Source: Mucilaginibacter gossypiicola
GTDB lineage: Bacteria; Bacteroidota; Bacteroidia; Sphingobacteriales; Sphingobacteriaceae
Length of the DNA: 64,000 bases
Reading direction: 5' to 3'
Assembly: GCF_900110105.1 (NCBI RefSeq)
Contig: NZ_FOCL01000020.1
Location: 60,639-124,638 of the forward strand
Part shown: in pieces, positions 42,282 through 50,708 of the stretch
How the letters are laid out: each line of letters starts with the position of its first letter
Numbering within the stretch: the stretch's first letter is position 1
Made by a program: the position numbers and the translations under genes
The notes under the pieces: generated by a model
Databases searched by the model: none
What the model was told of the DNA's origin: nothing
What the model saw: only the letters and a program-made list of their open reading frames with translations

Positions 42282-42370
42282 TGTCATCCTGAACGATAGT
42301 GAAGGATCTTCTGAGATATACAAAGCCGATGTGCATATCGAAGAAGATGCTTCGTTCCTCAGCATGACAA
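42282..42370. repeat. TGTCATCCTGA inverted repeat, copy 1
   Basis: TGTCATCCTGAACGATAGTG at the left and CGTTCCTCAGCATGACA at the right. The right-hand piece (GAAGAAGATGCTTCGTTCCT) recurs at about 57744-57773. Confidence 0.65.
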
Positions 42371-42382
42371 GTTAAAAATGGG

Positions 42383-42453
42383 TGTCCTGCTGAGCTCGTC
42401 GAAGCATGGCGGGTAGGCCTCTGCGCGCGTCCTTCGACAGGCTCAGGATGACG
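42383..42453. repeat. TGTCCTGCTGAGC inverted repeat, copy 2
   Basis: TCCTGCTGAGCTCGTCGAAG at the left and CTTCGACAGGCTCAGGATGA at the right form imperfect 20-base arms. Adjacent to copy 1 in the DUF3050/aminotransferase convergent gap. Confidence 0.7.
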
Positions 42454-42521
42454 GGCCGTCTCCACCTAATGTTTAAAGTCGTTGGATTTAATCGCCCAAT
42501 ATGATCAAACGCTGATAGCCC

Positions 42522-43358
42522 CTACAATTTATTCAACTCATCCATCAGCACCTTGCTGTACTGATTAAAATAGCGCCTTACGCCAAAACCCATCACCGTT
42601 TGTATGCCACGGGTAGCGTTGGTTAAAAACACTTCATCGGCTTCGTATAAGATGTCGGGATTGATCTGGGCTTCGGTAATCTCAATATTATTTTCCTTTG
42701 CCAGTTTAATCACCACATTTCGCATTACGCCTTCAACGCAGCCTTCGCTTAGTGCCGGAGTATATAAATGGTTTTGGTAGTTAATGAAAATGTTGGAGCT
42801 GCTGGCCTCACACAGATTGCCGTTTTGGTTCAGCAAAAAAACATCATCCAGCTTATTCTGCGTTTTATACAGACTCGCCATTACGTAAATAAGCGAATTA
42901 CAGGTTTTAATGTTCGACAGGTAATTGGAGGGTTTGGGCAGTTCCGTAAACACATCCATGATCAGGCCTTTCTCGTTCAAAAAATACCGGGGCTCTTCTG
43001 ATGGGGTTAACTCCAGACAATAGCCCATTTTGTTTTGAGTGGGGGTATATAAGCCCTCTGCGTCACGGTAAACCGTCAGGCGCAACCTGCCGTGTTTTAC
43101 TTTATTTCTGCGGGCAAGCTCATTAACAATATCGTTTAAAAACCAGGTATCCATTTGCGAATAGCCATCAATTTTGAGGGCCTTCATGCCACGTTGAAGC
43201 CGGTCGGCATGCAGTTCGGCAAATTTTAGTTTCCCCTTCATTAACCGCATGCTTTCAAACAGGCCGTCGCCATATTTAAAGCCCCTGTTGCCAATGGAAA
43301 GCAATGGGGTGTTTTGAGGGAGATATTCGCCGTTAAAATTGATGAATACGGGCATCAT
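42522..43358 (-). CDS. PLP-dependent class IV aminotransferase (PabC-like)
   Basis: A 278-residue fold-type IV PLP enzyme. N-R-G-F-K-Y-G-D-G-L-F-E-S (24-36), Lys151 in Y-L-S-N-I-K-T-C-N as the PLP lysine, and C-E-A-S-S-S-N-I-F (about 183-191) for phosphate binding. The sequence style fits aminodeoxychorismate lyase, the last step of p-aminobenzoate synthesis. pabB lies 13 kb away, supporting this, but D-amino-acid or branched-chain transaminase is not excluded. Confidence 0.85.
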   Translation of the reverse strand: MMPVFINFNGEYLPQNTPLLSIGNRGFKYGDGLFESMRLMKGKLKFAELHADRLQRGMKALKIDGYSQMDTWFLNDIVNELARRNKVKHGRLRLTVYRDAEGLYTPTQNKMGYCLELTPSEEPRYFLNEKGLIMDVFTELPKPSNYLSNIKTCNSLIYVMASLYKTQNKLDDVFLLNQNGNLCEASSSNIFINYQNHLYTPALSEGCVEGVMRNVVIKLAKENNIEITEAQINPDILYEADEVFLTNATRGIQTVMGFGVRRYFNQYSKVLMDELNKL

Positions 43359-43434
43359 GGACAGGTAGATATTATAATTTGATCGTGCTTAAATTGGTTA
43401 CCGGGTATTTTTTCTCTGCTTTATCTAACGTCTG

Positions 43435-44469
43435 TTACTTCGTATCTGTATCGCTGTATTTTCGCCATTTTGCAAGTACTGCTTCAAAATCAGGCGGTAA
43501 TGGCGATTCAAAATGCACCTGTTTTTTTAACGTAGGATGTAAAAAGCCCAGCGTTTGTGCATGCAGGGCCTGCCTTGGCATCAGCTCAAAACAGTTTTCA
43601 ACAAATTGCTTGTACTTGCTGAACATGGTTCCTTTTAAAATTTTATCACCGCCGTAAGTAGCGTCGCTAAACAGGGGATGACCAATATGCTTCATGTGTG
43701 CCCTAATCTGGTGGGTTCTGCCTGTTTCCAGCTGGCACTCAATAAGGGTTACATAACCCATTCGCTCCAATACCTTATAATGCGTTACCGACCATTTCCC
43801 TTTTTCAGGGTCGTCATATATCGACATTACTCTTCTGTCGGCCACGCTACGGCCAATATAGCCTGTTACCGTACCGTCTTCGGGCAAATCGCCCCAGGCA
43901 AGCGCAATATATTTGCGGGTGATGGTATGATCAAAAAACTGCTTGGCCAGCCAGTTCATGGCGCGCTCATTTTTGCTGATGAGCAATAAGCCTGAAGTGT
44001 CTTTGTCAATACGGTGCACAAGTCCCGGCCGGCCATCGTTACCCGGCAGGGTTGGCAATTGCTGAAAATGATATACAAGCGCATTTACCAGCGTACCCGT
44101 GTAATTGTTATAGCCGGGGTGTACCACCATTCCCGCTTCCTTATCAACAACAAGCACATCATCATCTTCATAAACAATATTAATGGGGATGTTTTCGGGA
44201 TAAACTTCAGTATCGCGCGGAGGGTGGGGCAGTACTACCGAAATCACATCGAGCGGTTTTACCTTATAGCTCGATTTGATGGTTTTATCGTTCACCAGCA
44301 CGTTCCCTAACTCAATGGCATTTTGAATGCGGTTGCGCGAAGCGTTTTCCACGCGGTGCATCAAAAATTTATCAATCCGCAAAAGCGACTGGCCCTTGTC
44401 AACCACTACGCGTAAGTGCTCGTACAAGTCCTGTTCTTCCTGCTCTATAAGTTCGGGTTCGTGTGCCAT
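43435..44469 (-). CDS. rluD: RluD-type 23S rRNA pseudouridine synthase
   Basis: A 344-residue protein with an N-terminal S4 RNA-binding domain (about 28-85) and an RluA-family catalytic domain. V-H-R-I-D-K-D-T-S-G-L-L-L (151-163) contains the catalytic Asp155. Modifies uridines in the decoding-centre helix 69 if orthologous to RluD. Divergent from the ACC-deaminase-like gene, with a TACTTTTG box 8 bases before its ATG. Confidence 0.92.
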   Translation of the reverse strand: MAHEPELIEQEEQDLYEHLRVVVDKGQSLLRIDKFLMHRVENASRNRIQNAIELGNVLVNDKTIKSSYKVKPLDVISVVLPHPPRDTEVYPENIPINIVYEDDDVLVVDKEAGMVVHPGYNNYTGTLVNALVYHFQQLPTLPGNDGRPGLVHRIDKDTSGLLLISKNERAMNWLAKQFFDHTITRKYIALAWGDLPEDGTVTGYIGRSVADRRVMSIYDDPEKGKWSVTHYKVLERMGYVTLIECQLETGRTHQIRAHMKHIGHPLFSDATYGGDKILKGTMFSKYKQFVENCFELMPRQALHAQTLGFLHPTLKKQVHFESPLPPDFEAVLAKWRKYSDTDTK

Positions 44470-44477
44470 TTGAGGCG

Positions 44478-44485
44478 CAAAAGTA
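44478..44485 (-). promoter_or_regulatory. -7 box (TACTTTTG) for rluD
   Basis: Exact TAnnTTTG on the minus strand, 8 bases before the ATG. Confidence 0.5.
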
Positions 44486-44544
44486 ATCGTTTTTTGTGGT
44501 AGGTTAAACGTAATATTGCAATAGCATTAACGCCAGATTATTTT

Positions 44545-45435
44545 ATGAACATTGATCTTGAAATTTTTAGCCCGGTACAGCAAATCAATAGCCCATTGTT
44601 TGACAGCCACGGCGTAAAAGTTTTTATCAAGCGCGATGATCTCATTCATCCTATGATATCGGGCAATAAATGGCGTAAGCTTAAATATGTGCTTAAAAAA
44701 GCTCAAACTGAAGATAAAACACATCTTGTAACCTTTGGGGGCGCTTACTCAAACCACCTGATGGCTACAGCTGCTGCTGCTGCGAAGTTTGGCTATAAAT
44801 CAACCGGGATTGTTCGTGGTGAGGAGGTTGATAATGATACCCTATTTTTATGCCGTCTGCATGGTATGAAATTGCAGTTTACTGATCGTGACAGTTATCG
44901 TGATAAACCGGCCTTGTTCAATCAATATTTCGGCAATGATGAGCAGGCTTTTTTTATTGACGAAGGTGGTGCATCTGCCGAAGGGGCCAAAGGCTGCAGC
45001 GAACTGGTTAATGAACTCACCGAAACCTACGACCATTTTTTTTGCGCCTGCGGCACCGGCACAACAGCTGCAGGTATCATTAACGGATTAAATGATCATC
45101 AGCTTAAAACAAAATTCAATGCAGTGCCTGTTTTTAAAAACGGCGGGTTTATCAGGGAAGAAATAGACCGTTTTTTAACCGCCCCTGCAAATTATGATAT
45201 CCATACCGATTATCACTTTGGGGGCTACGGCAAAGCAAATGATGAACTTATTAATTTCATTAAACAGTTTGTACCCGCAACCGGGATATTGATAGAGCCT
45301 GTATATACCGGCAAAATGATGTATGCTTTATATGATCTGATAACCAGAGGACATTTCAAACCCGGCAGCCGGATCCTTGCCATTCACAGCGGAGGTATTT
45401 GGGGATTATTGGGGATGAAAGAAAAATTTAAATAG
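44545..45435 (+). CDS. ACC deaminase / D-cysteine desulfhydrase-like PLP enzyme
   Basis: A 296-residue fold-type II PLP enzyme. I-S-G-N-K-W-R-K-L-K-Y (38-48) carries the PLP lysine Lys42; F-G-G-A-Y-S-N-H (about 64-71) binds the substrate carboxylate and contains the catalytic serine; C-G-T-G-T-T-A-A-G (about 169-177) binds phosphate. The group includes 1-aminocyclopropane-1-carboxylate deaminases and D-cysteine desulfhydrases. Sequence alone does not separate them, and the latter is more common in bacteria. Confidence 0.88.
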   Translation: MNIDLEIFSPVQQINSPLFDSHGVKVFIKRDDLIHPMISGNKWRKLKYVLKKAQTEDKTHLVTFGGAYSNHLMATAAAAAKFGYKSTGIVRGEEVDNDTLFLCRLHGMKLQFTDRDSYRDKPALFNQYFGNDEQAFFIDEGGASAEGAKGCSELVNELTETYDHFFCACGTGTTAAGIINGLNDHQLKTKFNAVPVFKNGGFIREEIDRFLTAPANYDIHTDYHFGGYGKANDELINFIKQFVPATGILIEPVYTGKMMYALYDLITRGHFKPGSRILAIHSGGIWGLLGMKEKFK

Positions 45436-45500
45436 CACTAATTACACGAATGTGTTTGGATTTTCTCGAATCAGGTTAATTCGTGTAATTCGTTCTAATG
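45434..45500. repeat. Word-type hairpin (word AATTACACGAAT)
   Basis: ATTACACGAAT at 45441-45451 and ATTCGTGTAAT at 45479-45489, with further AATTCGT repeats on the right arm. It sits in the convergent gap before the histidine kinase stop and probably serves as a terminator. Confidence 0.65.
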
Positions 45501-45501
45501 G

Positions 45502-47541
45502 TTAGGCGTCATACAGATCATTCGTGTTTATTGGGATTTCAAAATAAAAGGTCGAACCTTCTCCATATATACTTTCAACCCAAAGCCTGCCCTGGTGGCG
45601 GTTAACTATTTCCTGGCAGATGTACAAGCCTATCCCTAATCCCGACATGTGGGAAGCCAGGTTCTCAACCCGGTAAAACCGCGAAAAAACCCGCTCCTGC
45701 TGATCAGGCTGGATTCCGATACCAAAGTCCTGTACCGAAACTCTTAATTTATTGTCGGTTACAACAGCTTCGATGATCACTTTATCTGCCTTTGGTGAGT
45801 ATTTAACAGCATTTGTTACCAGGTTAATAATAACCTGTTCAATGCGCTGGCTATCAGCATGGACAATTAATTCTCCGGCCGGTAAATTTAAAATAAGTTG
45901 ATGGGAGGGACCGGTTTGCTGTAAAATTTCTCTTAAATCGTTAAGTAGTTTTATTGCATCAAAACTGGCATAGGTAAAAGGGAGCTTGCCGGTTTGTATT
46001 TTAGTAACATCAAGCAAATCTGATATCAAAGTAGTTAATTTACCTACTTGCTCCAGTGCGCGGTTGGCAAGCACTTTGTTTTTATCATCGGGAGATAAAT
46101 TGCGCGCTATGATTTGCAGGTATCCTTTTAGGCTGGTAACTGGTGTTTTTAGCTCGTGGCTTGCAAGGCCTATAAACTCGTCCTTTTTTTCATTAAGCTG
46201 TTTAATGTCCTCGTACAATTTGGCATTGTCAAGCGCTACAGCTGCCTGGGCGGCAACAGCCAAAACAAGCTGTTCGTGTTCGTTGGTAAACCTGCCTGGT
46301 TGCTCGTGTCCAAAAAACAAACCGCCAATCACCTCGCCCGATTTGGCCCTCACCGGAACCGCCAGGTAACTTACTACTGGCAAGTGTCCTTTTGGCTTAC
46401 CAAAATGAGGCGCATTTTTTCCGTAACGTGGGTCTTTGGTAATATCATCAACCCTTACTGTGCCTTCACCACTAAAAGTAGGATGAAAGACTTCTGTGTT
46501 GCGGGGCATCCCAAATTTTTCAAAAGCTTCACGCGGTGCACCCGAAAGGGTGAATAGCATGTATGATTCGCCCTGCTCGTTAACCTGGTTATGGAAAAAA
46601 GCGCCAAATTGGGCCCCGCACAATTGGGTAGTGGAGTCGGTAACTTTTTGAAGGATACCCTGGATATCCAGTTCGGCCGAAATGACCTTGCCTATCGAAT
46701 TTAAGATCTCCAATCTTTCGGCATATTGCTGCAGCTTTTCTTCTGATTTTTTTTGCCTGCCTATATCCCGTATTATTTTTGATGCCCCAATCACCTTATC
46801 AGCTTTGTTCCTTATAGGAGATATGGTGAGCGAAATTTGTATTTCCTCGCCGCTTTTTGTTTTACGTATAGTTTCAAAATGTTCTATCCGCTCGTTGGCC
46901 CGTATTTTACTAATGATCAGTTCTTCTTCATCATAGCGGTCTTCAGGGATCAAAATGGTGATATGTTTGCCTATAATTTCATCTTCGGTATAACCAAATA
47001 AACGTTGGGCTGCCTGGTTCCAACTGGTAATGATGCCATTAAGATTTTTACTTACAATGGCATCCTCCGATGATTCAATGATGGATGCCAGCATGCCTTG
47101 TTTTGATTCGGCATTTTTTTGTTCGGTGATATCTATCAGCGTGTTGGCGGCGCCGGTAAGCTCGCCATGTTCATTAAAGCGGGGTTTAGGATTAGATAAT
47201 ATATAGCTTATGCTTCCGTCGGGCCGTTTAATAAGTATTTCCTGCTGTTTTACAGGCTTGCCGTATTTTAATACCCTGCCGGTTGGTGTTTCGTCGGATG
47301 CTAATGGTACACCATCGGCGTTAAACATCGCCCAGTTTACATACCACTTATCTTTATTGGCTTCCGGCGTTTTTCCCCAAAGTTTTACCGCCGCCTTATT
47401 ATATGAAGTTATATAACCTTCTTTATTACAGGTGTAAACGGCAACTGGCAAATCTTCAAGCAAATCCCAGCCTGTAAGCTCACTGAAGTTTGTTGGTGGG
47501 GCTAAGACTGGCTTATTGGCAGATAATGGTTTTTCTCCCAT
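45502..47541 (-). CDS. PAS-PAS-GAF sensor histidine kinase
   Basis: A 679-residue kinase with no transmembrane segment, so cytosolic. PAS (about 25-140), PAS/PAC (about 150-270, A-I-V-S-K-N-L-N-G-I-I-T-S-W-N), GAF (about 290-440), HisKA with phospho-accepting His462 in A-S-H-E-L-K-T-P, and HATPase_c with G-L-G-I-G-L-Y-I (G box) near 635. No response regulator is adjacent, so it is an orphan. Start set at ATG 47541, not the GTG four codons earlier. Confidence 0.92.
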   Translation of the reverse strand: MGEKPLSANKPVLAPPTNFSELTGWDLLEDLPVAVYTCNKEGYITSYNKAAVKLWGKTPEANKDKWYVNWAMFNADGVPLASDETPTGRVLKYGKPVKQQEILIKRPDGSISYILSNPKPRFNEHGELTGAANTLIDITEQKNAESKQGMLASIIESSEDAIVSKNLNGIITSWNQAAQRLFGYTEDEIIGKHITILIPEDRYDEEELIISKIRANERIEHFETIRKTKSGEEIQISLTISPIRNKADKVIGASKIIRDIGRQKKSEEKLQQYAERLEILNSIGKVISAELDIQGILQKVTDSTTQLCGAQFGAFFHNQVNEQGESYMLFTLSGAPREAFEKFGMPRNTEVFHPTFSGEGTVRVDDITKDPRYGKNAPHFGKPKGHLPVVSYLAVPVRAKSGEVIGGLFFGHEQPGRFTNEHEQLVLAVAAQAAVALDNAKLYEDIKQLNEKKDEFIGLASHELKTPVTSLKGYLQIIARNLSPDDKNKVLANRALEQVGKLTTLISDLLDVTKIQTGKLPFTYASFDAIKLLNDLREILQQTGPSHQLILNLPAGELIVHADSQRIEQVIINLVTNAVKYSPKADKVIIEAVVTDNKLRVSVQDFGIGIQPDQQERVFSRFYRVENLASHMSGLGIGLYICQEIVNRHQGRLWVESIYGEGSTFYFEIPINTNDLYDA

Positions 47542-47765
47542 AGTTATTAACACACCCTTTGGTTGTATTCGCTACTAATTTAATATTAAAATATCCATCC
47601 ATCGTTAAATTAATTAAAAAGAAAAATTTATTAAGAAAGATCATAGCAATTTAGGCTCATCGTTTGTAGCGATTTAAATTTTATTGGGAGGTAAAAGCAA
47701 TTTTTACACATTATTTTTTGCAAACGTTACAACTAAAAATGGTGTACCGGTTTTGAGTTTGGTAC
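47542..47765. other. Divergent spacer histidine kinase/lat
   Basis: AT-rich, with no open frame of note. The segment from about 47700 to 47765 leads into two strong hairpins (47766-47848) and could encode a short untranslated RNA, but nothing in it identifies one. Confidence 0.4.
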
Positions 47766-47800
47766 AAAAAGTAACTTTAAACAATTTAAAGTTACTTTTT
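47766..47800. terminator. Perfect 16-base dyad, terminator-like
   Basis: AAAAAGTAACTTTAAA-CAA-TTTAAAGTTACTTTTT, perfect 16-base arms. It lies between two divergent genes, where no converging transcript is expected. Confidence 0.6.
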
Positions 47801-47813
47801 GGTTAATCGGTTC

Positions 47814-47848
47814 AAAAACCGCTTAAATTTTGATTTTAAGCGGTTTTT
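47814..47848. terminator. Second hairpin before lat, terminator-like
   Basis: AAAAACCGCTTAAA-7 bases-TTTAAGCGGTTTTT, perfect 14-base arms. It ends 2 bases before the TAAATTTG promoter box of lat. Confidence 0.6.
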
Positions 47849-47850
47849 GT

Positions 47851-47858
47851 TAAATTTG
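47851..47858 (+). promoter_or_regulatory. -7 box (TAAATTTG) for lat
   Basis: Exact TAnnTTTG match 17 bases before the ATG, directly after the hairpin at 47814-47848, whose arms occupy the -33 region. Confidence 0.5.
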
Positions 47859-47875
47859 TAGTAAACCCAATTGAT

Positions 47876-49207
47876 ATGTATAACCTACTTGTTTCTCCGC
47901 AGGATGTCCAGGCATCGCTTCAAAAGCATGTACTGGCCGATGGCTTTGACCTCACTTTTGATATGGAAAAAAGTAAGGGTGTTTACATTTATGACGCAAA
48001 ATATAATCGTACACTGCTCGACTTTTTTACCTGCTTTGCTTCTGTGCCTTTGGGCTACAATCATCCCAAAATGCTGAATGACGAAGAATTTAAGAAAAAC
48101 CTCATGCTTGCGGCCTTAACTAACCCGTCAAATTCAGACATCTACACTACGCAATACGCTCAATTTGTTGAAACGTTTGACAGGATAGGGATCCCGGAAT
48201 ACCTGCCGCACGCTTTTTTTATTGCGGGCGGCGCGCTGGCTATAGAAAATGCGCTGAAAGTAGCTATGGACTGGAAAGTACAAAAGAACTTTGCCAGAGG
48301 CTATACCAAAGAAAAAGGTTTTAAAGTATTGCATTTTGAGCATGCTTTTCATGGCCGTTCGGGTTATACCCTGAGCCTTACCAATACGTTGCCCAATAAA
48401 ACCAAATGGTTTGCAAAGTTTGACTGGCCACGGGTATCCGTACCTTATATGAACTTCCCTTACAGTGATGCTAACCACGAAGATTTGTTAAGAAGGGAAC
48501 AACTATCGGTAGCACAGATCAGGCAGGCATTTGAAGATAATAAGGATGATATATGTGCCATAATAATTGAGCCGGTACAATCAGAAGGTGGTGATAATCA
48601 TGTACGTAAAGAGTTTTTGGAGACACTGCGCGAACTTGCCGATGAGTATGAAGCATTGCTGATATATGACGAAGTGCAAACCGGAGTGGGCTTAACTGGC
48701 AAATTCTGGTGCCATGAACACTTTGGCGAAAAAGCCCGCCCGGATATCCTGGCTTTTGGCAAAAAGATGCAGGTTTGCGGGATATTAGCCGGCAGGCGCA
48801 TTGATGAAGTGGAAGATAATGTATTTAAAGTATCATCCCGGATAAACTCAACCTGGGGCGGCAGTTTGGTTGATATGGTGCGCTCGTCAAAAATAATGGA
48901 GATCATTGAGGAGGACAGCCTTTGTGATAATGCTGCGGTAATGGGAGAATACCTGCAAAACGGCTTAAGTGAAATTGCCGAAAGGCACCCGATTGTAAGT
49001 AATGTAAGAGGAAAGGGGCTGCTTACAGCTTTTGATTTCCCCGACAAAGCGATAAGAGATAGTTTTATTAAAAAAGGTTTTGATAATAATATTATGTACC
49101 TTGGCTGCGGCGAAAGGAGCGTACGTTTCCGCCCGGCGCTGATCATTGAAAAAAGCCACATTGATATAGGCCTTGACATGCTGGAACAGCTTTCGGCCAC
49201 CTTATAA
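47876..49207 (+). CDS. lat: L-lysine 6-transaminase
   Basis: Transfers the epsilon-amino group of lysine to 2-oxoglutarate, giving aminoadipate semialdehyde; first step of a lysine catabolic route. The 443-residue class III aminotransferase has F-T-C-F-A-S-V-P-L-G-Y-N-H-P (about 50-63), F-H-G-R-S-G-Y-T-L-S (about 159-168), E-P-V-Q-S-E-G-G-D-N-H (about 228-238), Y-D-E-V-Q-T-G (about 262-268) and the PLP lysine Lys296 or Lys297 in F-G-K-K-M-Q-V-C-G. No dehydrogenase partner is adjacent. Confidence 0.92.
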   Translation: MYNLLVSPQDVQASLQKHVLADGFDLTFDMEKSKGVYIYDAKYNRTLLDFFTCFASVPLGYNHPKMLNDEEFKKNLMLAALTNPSNSDIYTTQYAQFVETFDRIGIPEYLPHAFFIAGGALAIENALKVAMDWKVQKNFARGYTKEKGFKVLHFEHAFHGRSGYTLSLTNTLPNKTKWFAKFDWPRVSVPYMNFPYSDANHEDLLRREQLSVAQIRQAFEDNKDDICAIIIEPVQSEGGDNHVRKEFLETLRELADEYEALLIYDEVQTGVGLTGKFWCHEHFGEKARPDILAFGKKMQVCGILAGRRIDEVEDNVFKVSSRINSTWGGSLVDMVRSSKIMEIIEEDSLCDNAAVMGEYLQNGLSEIAERHPIVSNVRGKGLLTAFDFPDKAIRDSFIKKGFDNNIMYLGCGERSVRFRPALIIEKSHIDIGLDMLEQLSATL

Positions 49208-49330
49208 CACAATAAATAAAGGAAAATCAATCTCCGGCTACAGCTAAATCCGCTCATGAAACGGATGAAATTAACTAATATTTAATAAGGTAAAAACGAC
49301 ATCTATTATTTGTAAAAAGCAAAAGATATT

Positions 49331-49362
49331 AAAATACGCTACTTTTTTTCCAAAATACGCTA
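49331..49362 (+). promoter_or_regulatory. Direct repeat AAAATACGCTA x2, 21 bases apart
   Basis: Identical 11-base words at 49331-49341 and 49352-49362. The 21-base spacing is two helical turns, and the second word ends 22 bases before the TAGATTTG box, as expected for a regulator binding on one face of DNA. Confidence 0.55.
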
Positions 49363-49384
49363 TATTTTTTGTTATTATTCCAAT

Positions 49385-49392
49385 TAGATTTG
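49385..49392 (+). promoter_or_regulatory. -7 box (TAGATTTG) for the 145-residue gene
   Basis: Exact TAnnTTTG match 41 bases before the ATG. Confidence 0.45.
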
Positions 49393-49433
49393 TTGCAACC
49401 CTATTAAAGTGACGTAGTTCTATTTCAAGCACC

Positions 49434-49871
49434 ATGAGCAAACACATAGAGAAATTAAAGAAACAACTGGTTGAAGTAGCCGAGGTTGTAAACTCATTCA
49501 AGTCTGAGGCTGTGCAGGTTCGGATAATCGACCGTTTACTGGAAGTTATGATCGAATCGGAGAAAGTAGATGCCGAAGGTGTTGAAATGTTTGGTAAAAA
49601 AGCAAGGAAATTACGTATTGAGGATGAAGGCGGAGCCGTTTCCGGACGGAAAAAACCAGGTGCCACAAAAATACTTAATCAGCTGTTAAATACTGATTTT
49701 TTTGATAGCCAGCGGTCTATTTCGTCAATTGCTAACTATTGTAAAGAACAGTACGATTCTGATTTTAAAACCTCTGAACTATCGGGTATTCTCTTGAAAT
49801 TAGCTAATGAAAATAAGCTTAGAAGAGAAAGAAGTAATGAAAATAATCGCTTTGAATATATCAGGGCCTAA
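49434..49871 (+). CDS. Small protein of unknown function, possible winged helix
   Basis: A 145-residue soluble protein with no signal. Residues 1-35 are helical and charged (E-K-L-K-K-Q-L-V-E-V-A-E-V-V). A basic, glycine-containing linker (G-R-K-K-P-G-A-T-K, about 71-79) follows. Residues 85-145 (I-S-S-I-A-N-Y-C-K-E...E-L-S-G-I-L-L-K-L-A-N-E-N-K-L-R-R-E) look like a small helix-turn-helix with a wing, so DNA or protein binding is possible. Not recognised as a named family. Paired direct repeats upstream suggest that it is regulated, possibly by itself (inference). Confidence 0.75.
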   Translation: MSKHIEKLKKQLVEVAEVVNSFKSEAVQVRIIDRLLEVMIESEKVDAEGVEMFGKKARKLRIEDEGGAVSGRKKPGATKILNQLLNTDFFDSQRSISSIANYCKEQYDSDFKTSELSGILLKLANENKLRRERSNENNRFEYIRA

Positions 49872-49893
49872 GCATCACAATATTCTTATTAAT

Positions 49894-49925
49894 AAAAAAG
49901 GAGCCTGATATCAGGCTCCTTTTTT
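49894..49925. terminator. Bidirectional terminator
   Basis: AAAAAAGGAGCCTGA-TA-TCAGGCTCCTTTTTT, perfect 15-base arms between convergent genes, working for both strands. Confidence 0.92.
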
Positions 49926-49966
49926 ATTAAGTTAAATTAATTATGTGTAATTATAGTTATATTATA

Positions 49967-50692
49967 TTATTTAAGGTTAAATAAATTATCTACCCCTAAA
50001 ATTTTTCGGCTGGTAAATCCTTCTGCATATTTTGCCTGGATGCTTTTGCCATACTCGCGTGCGCGGCCTGTAACTATTTCAATAAAATCGGGCGTTGAAA
50101 TATAGGTTTGTGGTTCACCTTCCCAGCTTGGGTTATAAAATTGTGAGCCATATGCATAAATGCTTTCGATTTTTTTATCCCAATGCTCGGTAACATCAAT
50201 TAATATATCAGGGGTTATATAATTATCCTGTATAAAATGCAATACCATATCTGGTCGCCAGGCTTCCTGTGGCAGGCCATCAGCATCAAATGTTTCTATT
50301 TTGCGAAGGCCTGCTAAAAATGCCGCAGCTTCTACAAGCTCGTTGGCGCGGCCATGATCGGGGTGACGGTCATGGTAGGCATTGGTTATCACTATTGAAG
50401 GGCGAAATTTGCGGATAGCTTCAATCACCTTTACCTGGTGCTCACGGGTGTTTTCAAAAAAGGCGTCGGGCAGGCCAAGGTTTTCACGTGTAGCTAAACC
50501 TAATATTTCGGCAGCGGCAGCGGCTTCCTGTTTGCGGATCTCTGCAGAGCCACGGGTGCCCAGCTCGCCGCGGGTGAGGTCAACAATACCAACTTTATAG
50601 CCAAGGGCAATATGTTTTAAAATTGTACCCGAACAACCTAATTCAGCATCATCAGGGTGTACGGATAAAACTAATATATCTAATTTAAGCAT
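49967..50692 (-). CDS. bshB1: Bacillithiol biosynthesis deacetylase BshB1
   Basis: Removes acetyl from GlcNAc-malate in synthesis of the thiol bacillithiol. The 241-residue PIG-L-type zinc deacetylase has S-V-H-P-D-D-A-E-L-G-C-S-G (about 10-22), R-G-E-L-G-T-R-G (about 42-49) and H-P-D-H-G-R-A-N-E (about 110-118), all typical of BshB1. ATG 50692 is chosen; a TTG two codons upstream falls in the TACTTTTG box, which predicts a leaderless message. It lies in a gpx-bshB1 tandem. Confidence 0.94.
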   Translation of the reverse strand: MLKLDILVLSVHPDDAELGCSGTILKHIALGYKVGIVDLTRGELGTRGSAEIRKQEAAAAAEILGLATRENLGLPDAFFENTREHQVKVIEAIRKFRPSIVITNAYHDRHPDHGRANELVEAAAFLAGLRKIETFDADGLPQEAWRPDMVLHFIQDNYITPDILIDVTEHWDKKIESIYAYGSQFYNPSWEGEPQTYISTPDFIEIVTGRAREYGKSIQAKYAEGFTSRKILGVDNLFNLK

Positions 50693-50695
50693 GCG

Positions 50696-50703
50696 CAAAA
50701 GTA
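50696..50703 (-). promoter_or_regulatory. -7 box (TACTTTTG) for bshB1
   Basis: Exact TAnnTTTG on the minus strand, 3 bases before the ATG. It overlaps the last codons region of gpx, so bshB1 can be expressed apart from gpx. Confidence 0.55.
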
Positions 50704-50708
50704 ATTCA

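Noticed and set aside
48598..49257. Minus-strand open frame of 219 codons over lat
   Set aside because: It lies wholly antisense to a strongly conserved transaminase, is Ser/Leu/Pro-rich as expected of a reverse-strand shadow, and has no family motif.
49271..49666. Minus-strand open frame of 131 codons over the small unknown gene
   Set aside because: Covers the promoter and the start of the plus-strand gene; composition is shadow-like and no ribosome-binding context is seen.
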